14,923 bases of DNA from B1-G15 sp964346135 (GTDB lineage Archaea > Thermoproteota > Bathyarchaeia > Bathyarchaeales > Bathyarchaeaceae), in contig CAYFTS010000033.1 of assembly GCA_964346135.1 (NCBI GenBank), forward strand, positions 1-14,923, given 5' to 3'. How positions within the stretch are numbered: position 1 is the first letter of the stretch; every line of letters begins with the position of its first letter. Under the pieces are notes generated by a model. The model saw nothing but the letters and a program-made list of their open reading frames with translations. It searched no databases and had not been told where the DNA came from. Positions 1 to 7,788 of the stretch are shown piece by piece. The position numbers and the translations under genes are program-made.

Positions 1-1
1 A

Positions 2-76
2 CAAAGCTTTAAAGAAATTAAATACGGATTTCAAAGCATAGATGAAACAGTCCAATATGCAAAAAGACAGGGTTAG
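2..76 (+). CDS. C-terminal end of an unidentified upstream gene (partial)
   Basis: An open frame enters from the left edge and ends at TAG 74-76. The 24 visible residues include GFQSIDETVQYAKRQG, a helix-like, charged C-terminus that reads like real protein. I cannot name the family from so short a piece. The stop lies 45 nt before apgM on the same strand, so the two genes could be co-transcribed. The T-rich stretch that follows (82-94) could also end the transcript. Confidence 0.5.
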   Translation, partial: QSFKEIKYGFQSIDETVQYAKRQG

Positions 77-106
77 AGCCTCTTTTGTTTTGAATATCAC
101 TTACTC

Positions 107-121
107 CCTTGGTGAGTTCAG
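107..121 (+). promoter_or_regulatory. Ribosome binding site of the ApgM-family gene
   Basis: GGTGAG lies at about 111-116, just upstream of the ATG at 122. It matches the archaeal anti-Shine-Dalgarno complement (GGAGGTGA core) at normal spacing and fixes the start of the gene. I see no convincing TATA box in the 45-nt gap. Confidence 0.6.
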
Positions 122-1333
122 ATGAAGTACCTACTCGTAATCGGCGACGGAATGGCTGACTATCCAGTTGACGCCCTAAACGGAAAAACTCCTCTGCAAG
201 TTGCTAACAAACCCCACATTGACGAACTTGCAGCCAAAGGACGTAGCGGAATCCTAAAAACGATTCCAGAAGACATGGGAGCTGGCTCTGACATTGCAAA
301 CCTTTCCATTCTAGGATACAACCCTAAAAAATGGTATACTGGTAGGGGCCCCCTTGAAGCCGCTAGCAGAGGCGTTAAACTAGGCAAGGATGACATAGCT
401 TTCAGATGCAACCTAATCACAGAGGAAAATGGCGGTTTAGTTGATTATTCTGCCGATCACATAACAAGCGAAGAGGCCAGCGAACTGATTAAACATGTAG
501 GAAACAAACTTGGAAAACCGAACGAAATTGATTTCTACGCGGGCGTCAGCTACAGACACCTGTTGGTATTTAGGAACAGCTCATACTCAAATGAAGTTTT
601 GTGCACTCCACCCCATGATGCTATTGGCATCAAAATATCCGAGGCCTTACCAAAAGCCAAGACAACAGAGGCGGAATTCACCGTTTCTACATTAAACAAG
701 ATGATTTTGAGTTCAAAAAAGATTTTAGAAAACCACCCAGTGAATGCCAACAGAATTAGCCGCGGCAAGAAACCTGGAAACATGATTTGGCCTTGGGGCC
801 AAGGCAAGAAACCAAGCATCCCCACATTACAGGAAAGATATGGCATAAGGGGGGCAGTTATATCAGCTGTTGACGTAGTTAAGGGCGTAGGAATATACGC
901 TGGAATGAAAGTCATCAACGTTCCAGGCGCCACTGGATTTTACGACACAAACTATGAAGGAAAAGCTGACTACGCACTTGAGACTCTGAAAACTTATGAC
1001 ATGGTTTTAATTCACGTGGAGGCTCCAGACGAAGCTGGTCACTTCGGGGACTACGAACAAAAAATTAAGTCAATAGAGGATTTAGATAAGCGACTGATTG
1101 GAAGACTAATGGAAGGTTTAGATAGGGAATATACAGTCGCGGTCTTGCCAGATCACGCCACACCGATAAAGGTTAAAACTCATACAAGAGACGCTGTGCC
1201 GTTCACCATCTATTCTCCACTCATTAAACCTGATAATGTGAAATGTTTTGATGAAAAGTCTGCGAAAAAAGGTGGCTTCGGGTTTTTAGAAAGAGGAGAA
1301 ATGTTCATGCCACTATTCGTGGCGGCTAAGTAG
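122..1333 (+). CDS. apgM: ApgM-family phosphatase-superfamily enzyme: cofactor-independent phosphoglycerate mutase or proposed homoserine kinase
   Basis: A 403-aa protein of the alkaline-phosphatase superfamily, archaeal phosphoglycerate mutase branch. Visible active-site motifs are D9 in IGDGMADYP, the phosphorylatable Ser56 in GSDIANLSILGYNP, YTGRGP at 72-77, D303/H307 in APDEAGH, D344-H345 and H354; these bind two metals. Members of the family either interconvert 3- and 2-phosphoglycerate or belong to a subgroup annotated as a proposed homoserine kinase. The features GSDIANLSILGY, WPWGQG (223-228) and VPGATGFYDTNY (267-278) resemble, from memory, the homoserine-kinase-like subgroup more than canonical archaeal mutases such as MJ1612. 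The start is ATG with a GGTGAG site. The 3' end overlaps convergent serB by 8 bp. The family call is firm; the substrate is open. Confidence 0.9.
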   Translation: MKYLLVIGDGMADYPVDALNGKTPLQVANKPHIDELAAKGRSGILKTIPEDMGAGSDIANLSILGYNPKKWYTGRGPLEAASRGVKLGKDDIAFRCNLITEENGGLVDYSADHITSEEASELIKHVGNKLGKPNEIDFYAGVSYRHLLVFRNSSYSNEVLCTPPHDAIGIKISEALPKAKTTEAEFTVSTLNKMILSSKKILENHPVNANRISRGKKPGNMIWPWGQGKKPSIPTLQERYGIRGAVISAVDVVKGVGIYAGMKVINVPGATGFYDTNYEGKADYALETLKTYDMVLIHVEAPDEAGHFGDYEQKIKSIEDLDKRLIGRLMEGLDREYTVAVLPDHATPIKVKTHTRDAVPFTIYSPLIKPDNVKCFDEKSAKKGGFGFLERGEMFMPLFVAAK

Positions 1334-2540
1334 TTTCTCTTTTAGAGTTTTTAGGAAGAACTTCTCTCAGTTTCTTTTCTGGCGCTCCCAAGCAGTAGAG
1401 TATGCCTGTTAGGTTTTCTTTTGTTAACACGCCGTCAGCCACTTTTTTAAGGATGTCTTTGGAGTTAAGCGCTATTCCCAAACCTGAACTTTGAAGCATG
1501 AATCGATCGTTGGCACCGTCTCCAACCGCAACGATTTCTTCTAGCAGCAGTTTTTCTTTCTTAGCCAACTCGCGAATTAGTTCGCCTTTCCGTTTGCTGT
1601 CAGTTATTGGCTCTTCCACTTCGCCTGTCAACTTACCCTCTTTAATCACAAGTTTGTTAGCATAAGCATAGTCGATGCCAAGTTTCTCCTTGATTCTGTT
1701 AACAAAGTAATTGAAGCCTCCAGAAACCAAGGCAGTTTTGAAACCCAACATTTTCAGCGTACTTATCAGTTCCTCCGCGTTCGGCGTTATTTCCAAGTTA
1801 TCTGCTATGGTTTCGAGAACTTCAGTTTTCAAGCCTTTCAACAACATTGCACGTTTCCTCAGAGCTTGGTTAAAATCGATTTCACCGTTCATTGCTCTTC
1901 GCGTAATTTCCTTTACTTTTCCACTCACACCAGCAGCTTTGGCGAGCTCATCGATAACTTCAACGTTGATTAGCGTGCTGTCTACGTCGAAGACTATTAG
2001 TCTCTTTGGTCTTTGAAACACACCTTCCTCTTGGACAACCACGTCTTGCCCAACTTCACTACATGTATCTTCAAGTCCGCTTCTGAAATCTTCAAAGTTG
2101 GAGGAAAGATCGCTGATGTCCGTTAAGATTTCCATGGCGTTTAGCTCTCCAGAAGCAATCATCCTTATCCTCTCTATGTTCGCTTTTTTTTCAGACAAAA
2201 ACTTTGAAACTTTTGCAACGATGCCGGGGCGGTCTTTCCCAATGGTGGTTAGTAACACGGGTTTCTTTTCGCCTTTTTGTCTACCCGCAGCGTATGGTTC
2301 CATGGTCACGTCTAAGCCTATTTCACTTCCGATATCTATCAGTTGAGTTTTAAGGGCTTCAACAGATGTAACAACGGCGCGGCAATCCGCTATCATGAAA
2401 ATGGCGAAGAGCCCCCTCATGCTGAAAGCCTCGATGTCAAGGATGTTTACGTTTGCGCGAGCTATGGCGTTGGTTATTTCTGCAATTAATCCGGGTTTAT
2501 CTTTACCAGTAGCAGTGATTACAGCGAAGTCGGTTGCCAT
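1326..2540 (-). CDS. serB: Phosphoserine phosphatase with two N-terminal ACT domains
   Basis: A 404-aa cytosolic enzyme for the last step of serine synthesis, phosphoserine to serine. Two ACT-like regulatory domains occupy about residues 5-80 and 93-170, each opening with a G-K-D-(K/R)-P-G turn. A HAD phosphatase follows from about 178. HAD motif I is FDVDSTLI with nucleophile D185 and acid D187; motif II is Ser273 in LVSGGF; motif III is Lys318 in KRKGE; motif IV is VGDGANDR with D341 and D345. The start is ATG with an AAAGGGTG site 8 nt upstream. It is the last gene of the minus-strand cluster, 74 nt after pheA, and its stop lies inside the end of convergent apgM. The ACT domains suggest amino-acid feedback (inference); bacterial ACT-SerB enzymes are serine-responsive. 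Confidence 0.95.
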   Translation of the reverse strand: MATDFAVITATGKDKPGLIAEITNAIARANVNILDIEAFSMRGLFAIFMIADCRAVVTSVEALKTQLIDIGSEIGLDVTMEPYAAGRQKGEKKPVLLTTIGKDRPGIVAKVSKFLSEKKANIERIRMIASGELNAMEILTDISDLSSNFEDFRSGLEDTCSEVGQDVVVQEEGVFQRPKRLIVFDVDSTLINVEVIDELAKAAGVSGKVKEITRRAMNGEIDFNQALRKRAMLLKGLKTEVLETIADNLEITPNAEELISTLKMLGFKTALVSGGFNYFVNRIKEKLGIDYAYANKLVIKEGKLTGEVEEPITDSKRKGELIRELAKKEKLLLEEIVAVGDGANDRFMLQSSGLGIALNSKDILKKVADGVLTKENLTGILYCLGAPEKKLREVLPKNSKRETT

Positions 2541-2554
2541 TCAATAAACACCCT

Positions 2555-2570
2555 TTAACGCGTTCTCTTT
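2555..2570. promoter_or_regulatory. AACGCGTT palindrome in the pheA-serB gap
   Basis: The 74-nt gap between pheA and serB (2541-2614) contains a perfect 8-bp palindrome, AACGCGTT, at 2557-2564, next to an A/T-rich stretch (2568-2586). No clear TATA box is seen, so serB is probably read from the operon, but an internal promoter is possible. The palindrome could be a small operator or chance. Confidence 0.2.
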
Positions 2571-2614
2571 TTTTCTAAATTTTATTTGATGAACAGCCAT
2601 TTTCATGTTTCGGT

Positions 2615-3436
2615 CTAAAAGGTTTTAGCAGCTCTCGGGTAGGAACCGAGAACCTTCAAGAAAGCTGACTTCTTTTCAACAGCTTTCAACGCTTCTTGAC
2701 ATCTTTCCTCAGTTCTATGACCTTCAAAATCCAAGTAGAAATTGTATTCCCAAGGCTCTTGCTTGGTCGGTCTTGACTCGATTTTCGTCAGGTTTATGTT
2801 CCTCACGGCAAACTCTTCAAGAGCATAATATAACGCTCCTGGAAGGTCTTTAAGAGAAAAAATGATGGAAGTTTTATCTTTGCCAGAAAGAAGCGAATCA
2901 TTTTTTGATATGACGAAGAATCTGGTGAAGTTGTTTGGGTTATCCGCTATTCCTTCCGCTAGAACTTTCATTCCATAAATTTTCGCCGCTCTTTCGCTGG
3001 CAACTGCGCCAGCATCCATCAATTTTTTTTCCTTCATCATTTTTACGCTGCCTGCAGTGTCATAGGTGGGAATTAAGTCACAGCCTAAGCTTTCTAGGAA
3101 GCTTCTGCACTGGGCTAGAGCTTGTGGGTGGGAGTAAACCACTTTAATTGAGTTTAGACTTGTTTTGGGGTTGGTTATGAGACAATGAACGATTTTGAGG
3201 ATTGTTTCGCCGCAAACTTTGAGGTCATGGGTAAAAAACAGGTCGTAGGTTTGATTTACGCTTCCTTCTATCGAGTTTTCAATGGGAACAACCCCGTACG
3301 AAGTTTCTCCCTTTTCTACGCTTTCAAAAACATCTGATAGGTTTCTGCAAGGTTTCACTTGAACTGAAGAATTGAAGTAGGAGTAAACAGCACTTTCACT
3401 GTACGCTCCTATCTCACCCTGAAAAGCAACTTTCAT
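2615..3436 (-). CDS. pheA: Prephenate dehydratase (phenylalanine synthesis)
   Basis: A 273-aa stand-alone prephenate dehydratase that converts prephenate to phenylpyruvate. The catalytic type-2 periplasmic-binding-like domain covers about residues 1-175. It includes the start AFQGEIGAYSE, VPIENSIEG (about 50-58) and the hallmark NFTRF (T171-R172-F173). A C-terminal ACT domain from about 185 carries the phenylalanine-binding GALY (200-203) and ESRP (220-223) motifs, so feedback inhibition by Phe is expected. No chorismate mutase is fused. I chose ATG at 3436 because MKVAFQGE is the usual family start and GGTG precedes it; a GTG at 3448 would add four residues. It follows leuA by 16 nt (or 4 nt from the GTG), inside the operon. 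Confidence 0.95.
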   Translation of the reverse strand: MKVAFQGEIGAYSESAVYSYFNSSVQVKPCRNLSDVFESVEKGETSYGVVPIENSIEGSVNQTYDLFFTHDLKVCGETILKIVHCLITNPKTSLNSIKVVYSHPQALAQCRSFLESLGCDLIPTYDTAGSVKMMKEKKLMDAGAVASERAAKIYGMKVLAEGIADNPNNFTRFFVISKNDSLLSGKDKTSIIFSLKDLPGALYYALEEFAVRNINLTKIESRPTKQEPWEYNFYLDFEGHRTEERCQEALKAVEKKSAFLKVLGSYPRAAKTF

Positions 3437-3452
3437 CTGCACCACCACGCTT

Positions 3453-4967
3453 TCACTTTCTTCTCCGTCTTCTCAACAAAACTTTGTTGATGCCATCAAT
3501 CATCGCTTCAACACTAGCCATAACAATGTCTTCACGAGCAGCCCTCGCCGACATCACATTACCATCCTTGTCTTCAACCTTTATCATCACTTCAGCTATA
3601 GCATCTGACCCTCCAGTTAAAGCCTCCAACCGATACTCCTTTAACCTGACATCCACCAAGCTGCCAGTGAGCTTTTGCATCGCCTTAATCGCAGCGTCCA
3701 CTGGACCCAAACCAGTTTCAGCAGCCACGTACTCTTTCCCATCCAACACCAATTTCACTGAGGCGGTTGGGATGACTTTTATTCCAGTCACCACTGCCAA
3801 GTCCACTAGATCAACGATTTTCTCCTCTTTGACCACTCTACCCATAACAGACCGAGTTATAGCTAGCAAATCAGCGTCTGTCACAATTTTGCCTTTGTCT
3901 CCCAGCTTCTTGACTCTTCTAACAATGTCCTTTAACTGCTCATCCCTAGGATGTATTCCTACCTCTTCCAGCTCTGTTTTGATGCCGCGAGTGCCCGCGT
4001 GTTTACCAGCCACCAGTCTTCTTTGTCTACCCACAAGTTCCGGCTTAATCGGTTCAAAGGTTGAGGGGGCAACTGCAACTCCGCGGGTGTGGATTCCAGA
4101 TTCGTGGACAAAAGCGTTTTCTCCAACGATTGCTTTGTTTGGTTGAATTGGAATTCCTGTTAATCTTCGTATCAACTGTGAAGTTCCATAGATTAGTTTG
4201 GTGTTTATTCTTGTTTTCAGGTTATGAATCAGATGAAGTGCCATCACAACTTCCTCTAAAGCCGCGTTTCCAGCTCTTTCACCCAACCCATTTACAGCCA
4301 CATGTACTTGAGAGGCTCCACCCTCCACTCCAGCCAAGGAGTTTGCCACAGCCATGCCGAAGTCGTTGTGACAATGCACGCTGATGGGTGCTTTCACTGC
4401 GTTCTTGAGTTCCTCAATGAGTTTACGCATTGTTGCTGGGGTCATCACTCCAACAGTGTCTGGGATGTTTATTCGGTCGGCTCCAGCCTTTTCAGCGGCG
4501 CTACATATCTTCTTTAAGAAGTTCAAGTCTGTTCTGGTTGCGTCCATGGGTGAGAACTCACATATCAACCCGTGGTCTTTGATGTATTCTACAGATTCTA
4601 CAGCTCTCGCTAAAACCTGTTCAGGTTTTATGCCCAAAGCATGTTTCATCTGGACTTTTGACGTTGAGACAAAAGTGTGAACCGAATCAACGTCACATCC
4701 AATGGCTGCGTCAATGTCTTCTTTCATGGTGCGGGCTAAACCACATATCTCCGCTTTCAATCCGATTTTAGCTATTTCCTTAACCGCCTCCATCTCGCCC
4801 CTCGAAGTTATTGGAGTGCCAGCTTCAATCACATTTACACCTAACTTGTCCAGTTGACGAGCTATCTCTATTTTTTCCTCCGGAGTTAAAGACACTCCTG
4901 GAGTTTGTTCTCCATCTCTAAGAGTTGTGTCAAATATCTGAATGTATCTTGCGCTTTTGGACTTCAA
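3453..4967 (-). CDS. leuA: 2-isopropylmalate synthase
   Basis: A 504-aa enzyme condensing acetyl-CoA with 2-ketoisovalerate, the committed leucine step. The DRE-TIM barrel covers about residues 8-280, with DTTLRDGEQ (R17, D18), HCHND (metal H198 and H200) and NGLGERAGNAALEE. A C-terminal dimer domain of the leucine-regulatory type follows from about 385. The pocket reads NIPD (N167, P169), as in true isopropylmalate synthases, where the paralogue at 11239-12780 has CPCD. I place the start at TTG 4967, with a GGTTGA site overlapping the leuB stop; this gives MKSKSARYIQIFDTTLRDGEQ. An open frame runs to 5048, but that extension lies inside leuB. The tail is five Arg and a Lys. leuB ends 4 nt upstream. 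Confidence 0.9.
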   Translation of the reverse strand: MKSKSARYIQIFDTTLRDGEQTPGVSLTPEEKIEIARQLDKLGVNVIEAGTPITSRGEMEAVKEIAKIGLKAEICGLARTMKEDIDAAIGCDVDSVHTFVSTSKVQMKHALGIKPEQVLARAVESVEYIKDHGLICEFSPMDATRTDLNFLKKICSAAEKAGADRINIPDTVGVMTPATMRKLIEELKNAVKAPISVHCHNDFGMAVANSLAGVEGGASQVHVAVNGLGERAGNAALEEVVMALHLIHNLKTRINTKLIYGTSQLIRRLTGIPIQPNKAIVGENAFVHESGIHTRGVAVAPSTFEPIKPELVGRQRRLVAGKHAGTRGIKTELEEVGIHPRDEQLKDIVRRVKKLGDKGKIVTDADLLAITRSVMGRVVKEEKIVDLVDLAVVTGIKVIPTASVKLVLDGKEYVAAETGLGPVDAAIKAMQKLTGSLVDVRLKEYRLEALTGGSDAIAEVMIKVEDKDGNVMSARAAREDIVMASVEAMIDGINKVLLRRRRRK

Positions 4968-4981
4968 ACTTTCAACCTTCC
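4968..4981 (-). promoter_or_regulatory. Ribosome binding site that supports the TTG start of leuA
   Basis: On the minus strand GGAAGGTTGAAAGT directly precedes TTG 4967 and overlaps the leuB stop codon. The same arrangement, GAGGGTTGAAGT before TTG, precedes ilvD, where family conservation fixes the TTG. This supports the shorter leuA start. Confidence 0.5.
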
Positions 4982-6015
4982 AGTTTTTTCTTAATAATTT
5001 CTTTTGCGATAGCTTCTCCCACTTCCATGGTTTTGGCTTTTCCACCAAAATCTGGAACAGTTACTCCTTTCTTCAACGTCGCAACCACAGCGTCTTCTAC
5101 TGCCTCAGCAGCGGCTACACATTTAGAATCACCGTGTTGTTCACCTAGCCAGTCAAGCATCATCTTTGACGCAAGAATCATGGAGCATGGGTTAGCCGTG
5201 TGTTTTCCAACTCGGGTTGGAGCAGAACCGTGAACTGGTTCAAACAAAGCAAAATCATCTCCGATGTTTGCTCCTGGAGCCATGCCTAGTCCACCAACGA
5301 GCTGAGCTGCTTCGTCTGAAAGGATGTCGCCAAACATGTTGGTGGTCACAATGACATCGAAGTCTTGCGGAGCCTTAATTATGCGCATGGCAGCGGCGTC
5401 AACATATTGTTCATCAAAGGTTATGTCTGGATACTGCTTAGCTACTTCCCTACAAGTTTCTGCGAAGAGACCGCATGTTACTCTCATAACATTTGCCTTG
5501 TGAACCGCTGTAACCCTCTTCTTTTTGCTTCGTCTTCTAGCCATCTCAAAAGCTTTCTTCGCTATTCGTTCACTTCCCTTCCTCGTTATTACCCTCAAAC
5601 AGACAGTGACGTCGGGATTCAAAGCGAATTCTAAGCCTCTGTAAACGTCTTCCGTGTTCTCCCTCACGAACACGAAGTCTATGTCACGTCTCACAGACGG
5701 AACTGATGGATAAGCCTTCACTGGCCGAATGTTGGCGTACAAATCAAACATAAGCCTCAACTTCACGATGACGTCAGCTGCTGTTTCGCCTACTGGTCCC
5801 TTCAAGCATGCGTCAGAACTCTTTATGGCTTCCACAGTGTCTTCTGGAAGGGCTACACCTCTCTTTTTGAAGCACTTATCACCAGCCTCCAACTCAACAA
5901 TGTTTAAGTTCAAACCAAACTTGTTTTGAACCGCTTCCAGAACCTTCAATGTTGTTTCAGTGAGTTCGGGGCCAATTCCATCGCCTGGAATAAGAGCTAT
6001 CTGATAACCAGTCAT
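4972..6015 (-). CDS. leuB: 3-isopropylmalate dehydrogenase
   Basis: A 347-aa beta-decarboxylating dehydrogenase of the isopropylmalate/isocitrate family, archaeal type. It oxidises and decarboxylates 3-isopropylmalate; if the citramalate route runs, it also acts on 3-methylmalate to give 2-oxobutyrate. Motifs: IPGDGIGPE (9-17), LRLMFDLYANIRP (86-98) with the substrate arginines, VRENTEDVYRG (117-127), HKANVMR (172-178) with catalytic Lys173, the NMFGDILSDEAA metal-binding Asp residues, and EPVHGSAP (259-266). After EPVHGSAP the usual NAD-binding Asp-Ile pair is replaced by Thr267-Arg268, which may shift the coenzyme to NADP (inference). Its start overlaps the leuD stop as ATGA. Homoisocitrate dehydrogenase is an alternative, but the leuCD/leuA neighbours favour LeuB. 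Confidence 0.93.
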   Translation of the reverse strand: MTGYQIALIPGDGIGPELTETTLKVLEAVQNKFGLNLNIVELEAGDKCFKKRGVALPEDTVEAIKSSDACLKGPVGETAADVIVKLRLMFDLYANIRPVKAYPSVPSVRRDIDFVFVRENTEDVYRGLEFALNPDVTVCLRVITRKGSERIAKKAFEMARRRSKKKRVTAVHKANVMRVTCGLFAETCREVAKQYPDITFDEQYVDAAAMRIIKAPQDFDVIVTTNMFGDILSDEAAQLVGGLGMAPGANIGDDFALFEPVHGSAPTRVGKHTANPCSMILASKMMLDWLGEQHGDSKCVAAAEAVEDAVVATLKKGVTVPDFGGKAKTMEVGEAIAKEIIKKKLEG

Positions 6016-6500
6016 TTCAACCGTTTCCTCAAATGTTCCATCAAGCCGCCATCATTCAGTATTTCCATAATAAACGCTGGAAGCTTAGTTGCCTGAAGAG
6101 TTGAGTTCTCCGATCGATTCTCAATCAGCCCAGTCTCCAAGTTCACCACCAACTCGTCGCCCTTTCTGACTTTACTTGAAACTCCACGACATTCAAGCAC
6201 CGGCAAACCGATGTTTATAGCGTTTCTGAAAAAAATGCGCGCAAAAGACTCCGCAAGTACACATTTGACGCCGGCATGTTTCAACGCTATTGGCGCCTGC
6301 TCTCTGCTGGAGCCACAACCAAAGTTTCTTCCAGCAACAATTATTACACCTTTCTGAACTTTCTTTGGAAATGTTGGATCTAATCCTGCCATGGCATGTT
6401 TAGCCAGTTCTATTGGATCTGTTAGGACAAGATATTTTCCCGGTAAAATAACATCAGTATCGATATTGTCTCCGAACTTTACTGCTTTTCCAGAGATCAT
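6012..6500 (-). CDS. leuD: 3-isopropylmalate dehydratase small subunit
   Basis: A 162-aa swivel-domain subunit that pairs with LeuC to isomerise 2- to 3-isopropylmalate. The length is typical of the archaeal stand-alone small subunit. Motifs: FGDNIDTDVILPGKYL (9-24) and GCGSSREQAP (61-70), which binds substrate. The specificity loop reads YLVL (23-26). From memory, archaeal isopropylmalate isomerases carry YLV-type loops while homoaconitases carry YLRT, so isopropylmalate/citramalate is the better substrate guess. A GGAGG site lies within the end of leuC, 4 nt separate the two genes, and the stop overlaps the leuB start. Tight coupling to both partners is expected. Confidence 0.95.
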   Translation of the reverse strand: MISGKAVKFGDNIDTDVILPGKYLVLTDPIELAKHAMAGLDPTFPKKVQKGVIIVAGRNFGCGSSREQAPIALKHAGVKCVLAESFARIFFRNAINIGLPVLECRGVSSKVRKGDELVVNLETGLIENRSENSTLQATKLPAFIMEILNDGGLMEHLRKRLK

Positions 6501-6504
6501 TAGT

Positions 6505-7776
6505 TTAGTCCTCCAGTGATCGTGGGTCAGTGAGTTTGCCGGTTAAGGCTGAAGCGGCAACAGTTACGGGAGAAGCTAAATACACAAGGGCTTTTGGACT
6601 TCCCATCCTTCCGATGAAGTTTCTGTTGGAAGCGCTTATGCAGACCTCTCCAGGCGCTAGAAGTCCCATGTGTCCGCCAAGGCATGGTCCACAAGTGGAG
6701 CTGCTAACATAGGCTCCGGCTTTCGCAAATGTTTCGAAAAGTCCCTCCGTTAATGCTTGGTAGTACACTTCTTGGGAGGCGGGAATAACTATCATTCTTA
6801 CTCCTTCCTTTATCTTTCTTCCCTTCATGATTTCAGCTGCCAGTCGCAGGTCTTCTAGGCGTCCGTTGGTGCAGGATCCTAGGAACGCTTGGTCTATGGG
6901 TAGCTCCTCTAGTTCGGATACTGGCTTAACGTTGTCCACTGATGAGGAACAGGAAACTTGGGGTTCCATGTCTGTGATGTCAAAGTTCAGAACATCTTCG
7001 TAGGCAGCGTCAGAATCGCTTTTCATGGGATTAAAAGACTCGTTGGTTCTGCTCTTAACGTAGTTTAACGTTGCTTCATCTGGTTCAATGATGCCGTTTT
7101 TAGCGCCCATTTCAACAACCATGTTGCACATTGTTAATCGACCGTCAACACTCATGTTCCTCACTGTAGGACCCGTAAATTCAACTCCTTTGTAGATGGC
7201 TCCGTCAGCTTTCATTTGACCAATTACATGTAAGATTAGGTCTTTCGGCGTAACAAACTTCTGAAAACGTCCAGTTATGTTTATTTTGATGGCGCTTGGC
7301 ACTTTGAACCACAGAGTGCCAGTTGTTAATACAGCAGCCATCTCTGTAGATCCGATGCCTGTTGCAAAAGCTCCGAGGGCACCATAAGTGCATGTGTGAG
7401 AATCTGCGCCTACGATTAGGTTGCCCGGCCGAACGTATCCTTTCTCAGGCATAACTTGATGACATACTCCGCCCTTCCCAACATCGTAGAAGTTCTCTAT
7501 TTTCTGTTCCTTCGCAAAGTTCCTCATCATCTCATGTAGTTCAGCTGACCTAACGGATTCCGCTGGAACCTGATGGTCCAGTATGATTACTATTCGCTTG
7601 TTGTTCCAGATTTTTTTCATTCCGATTTTTTGAAAAGACTCAACTGTTAGTGGACCAGTTAGATCGTGCATCATTGCCATGTCGACTTTGGCTTCCACAA
7701 TTTCCTCGGGGCTAACTTCTTTTTTTCCAGAAGCTTTAGCCAAGATTTTTTCAGTGATGTTCATGGTGCGCTTCAA
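6505..7776 (-). CDS. leuC: 3-isopropylmalate dehydratase large subunit ([4Fe-4S] aconitase family)
   Basis: A 423-aa catalytic subunit of isopropylmalate isomerase, the archaeal size class. The [4Fe-4S] ligands are visible: C302 in GSCTNGR and C362/C365 in TCGPCLGG. ADSHTCTYGALGAFATGIGSTE (124-145) is the aconitase-family substrate and cofactor region. It probably works on both 2-isopropylmalate and citramalate, since the same cluster holds a CimA-like gene. The longest frame starts at TTG 7776, 12 nt after ilvC; ATG at 7764 (giving MNITEKILAKASG, closer to the family start) is equally likely, and neither has a strong GGAGG site. Confidence 0.94.
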   Translation of the reverse strand: MKRTMNITEKILAKASGKKEVSPEEIVEAKVDMAMMHDLTGPLTVESFQKIGMKKIWNNKRIVIILDHQVPAESVRSAELHEMMRNFAKEQKIENFYDVGKGGVCHQVMPEKGYVRPGNLIVGADSHTCTYGALGAFATGIGSTEMAAVLTTGTLWFKVPSAIKINITGRFQKFVTPKDLILHVIGQMKADGAIYKGVEFTGPTVRNMSVDGRLTMCNMVVEMGAKNGIIEPDEATLNYVKSRTNESFNPMKSDSDAAYEDVLNFDITDMEPQVSCSSSVDNVKPVSELEELPIDQAFLGSCTNGRLEDLRLAAEIMKGRKIKEGVRMIVIPASQEVYYQALTEGLFETFAKAGAYVSSSTCGPCLGGHMGLLAPGEVCISASNRNFIGRMGSPKALVYLASPVTVAASALTGKLTDPRSLED

Positions 7777-7788
7777 CTTCTCTTCTAG

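Noticed and set aside
2544..2609. 21-codon minus-strand frame ending right before the serB ATG
   Set aside because: It is very short, has no ribosome site, and is in frame with serB but separated by TGA; likely chance.
3484..4146. 220-codon open frame on + opposite leuA
   Set aside because: It is antisense to a clearly conserved enzyme, and its Ser/Thr/Pro-rich translation is typical of a shadow frame.
4968..5048. N-terminal extension of leuA starting at 5048
   Set aside because: It lies entirely within the leuB end, adds a non-family basic N-terminus, and TTG 4967 with a good ribosome site gives a normal LeuA start.
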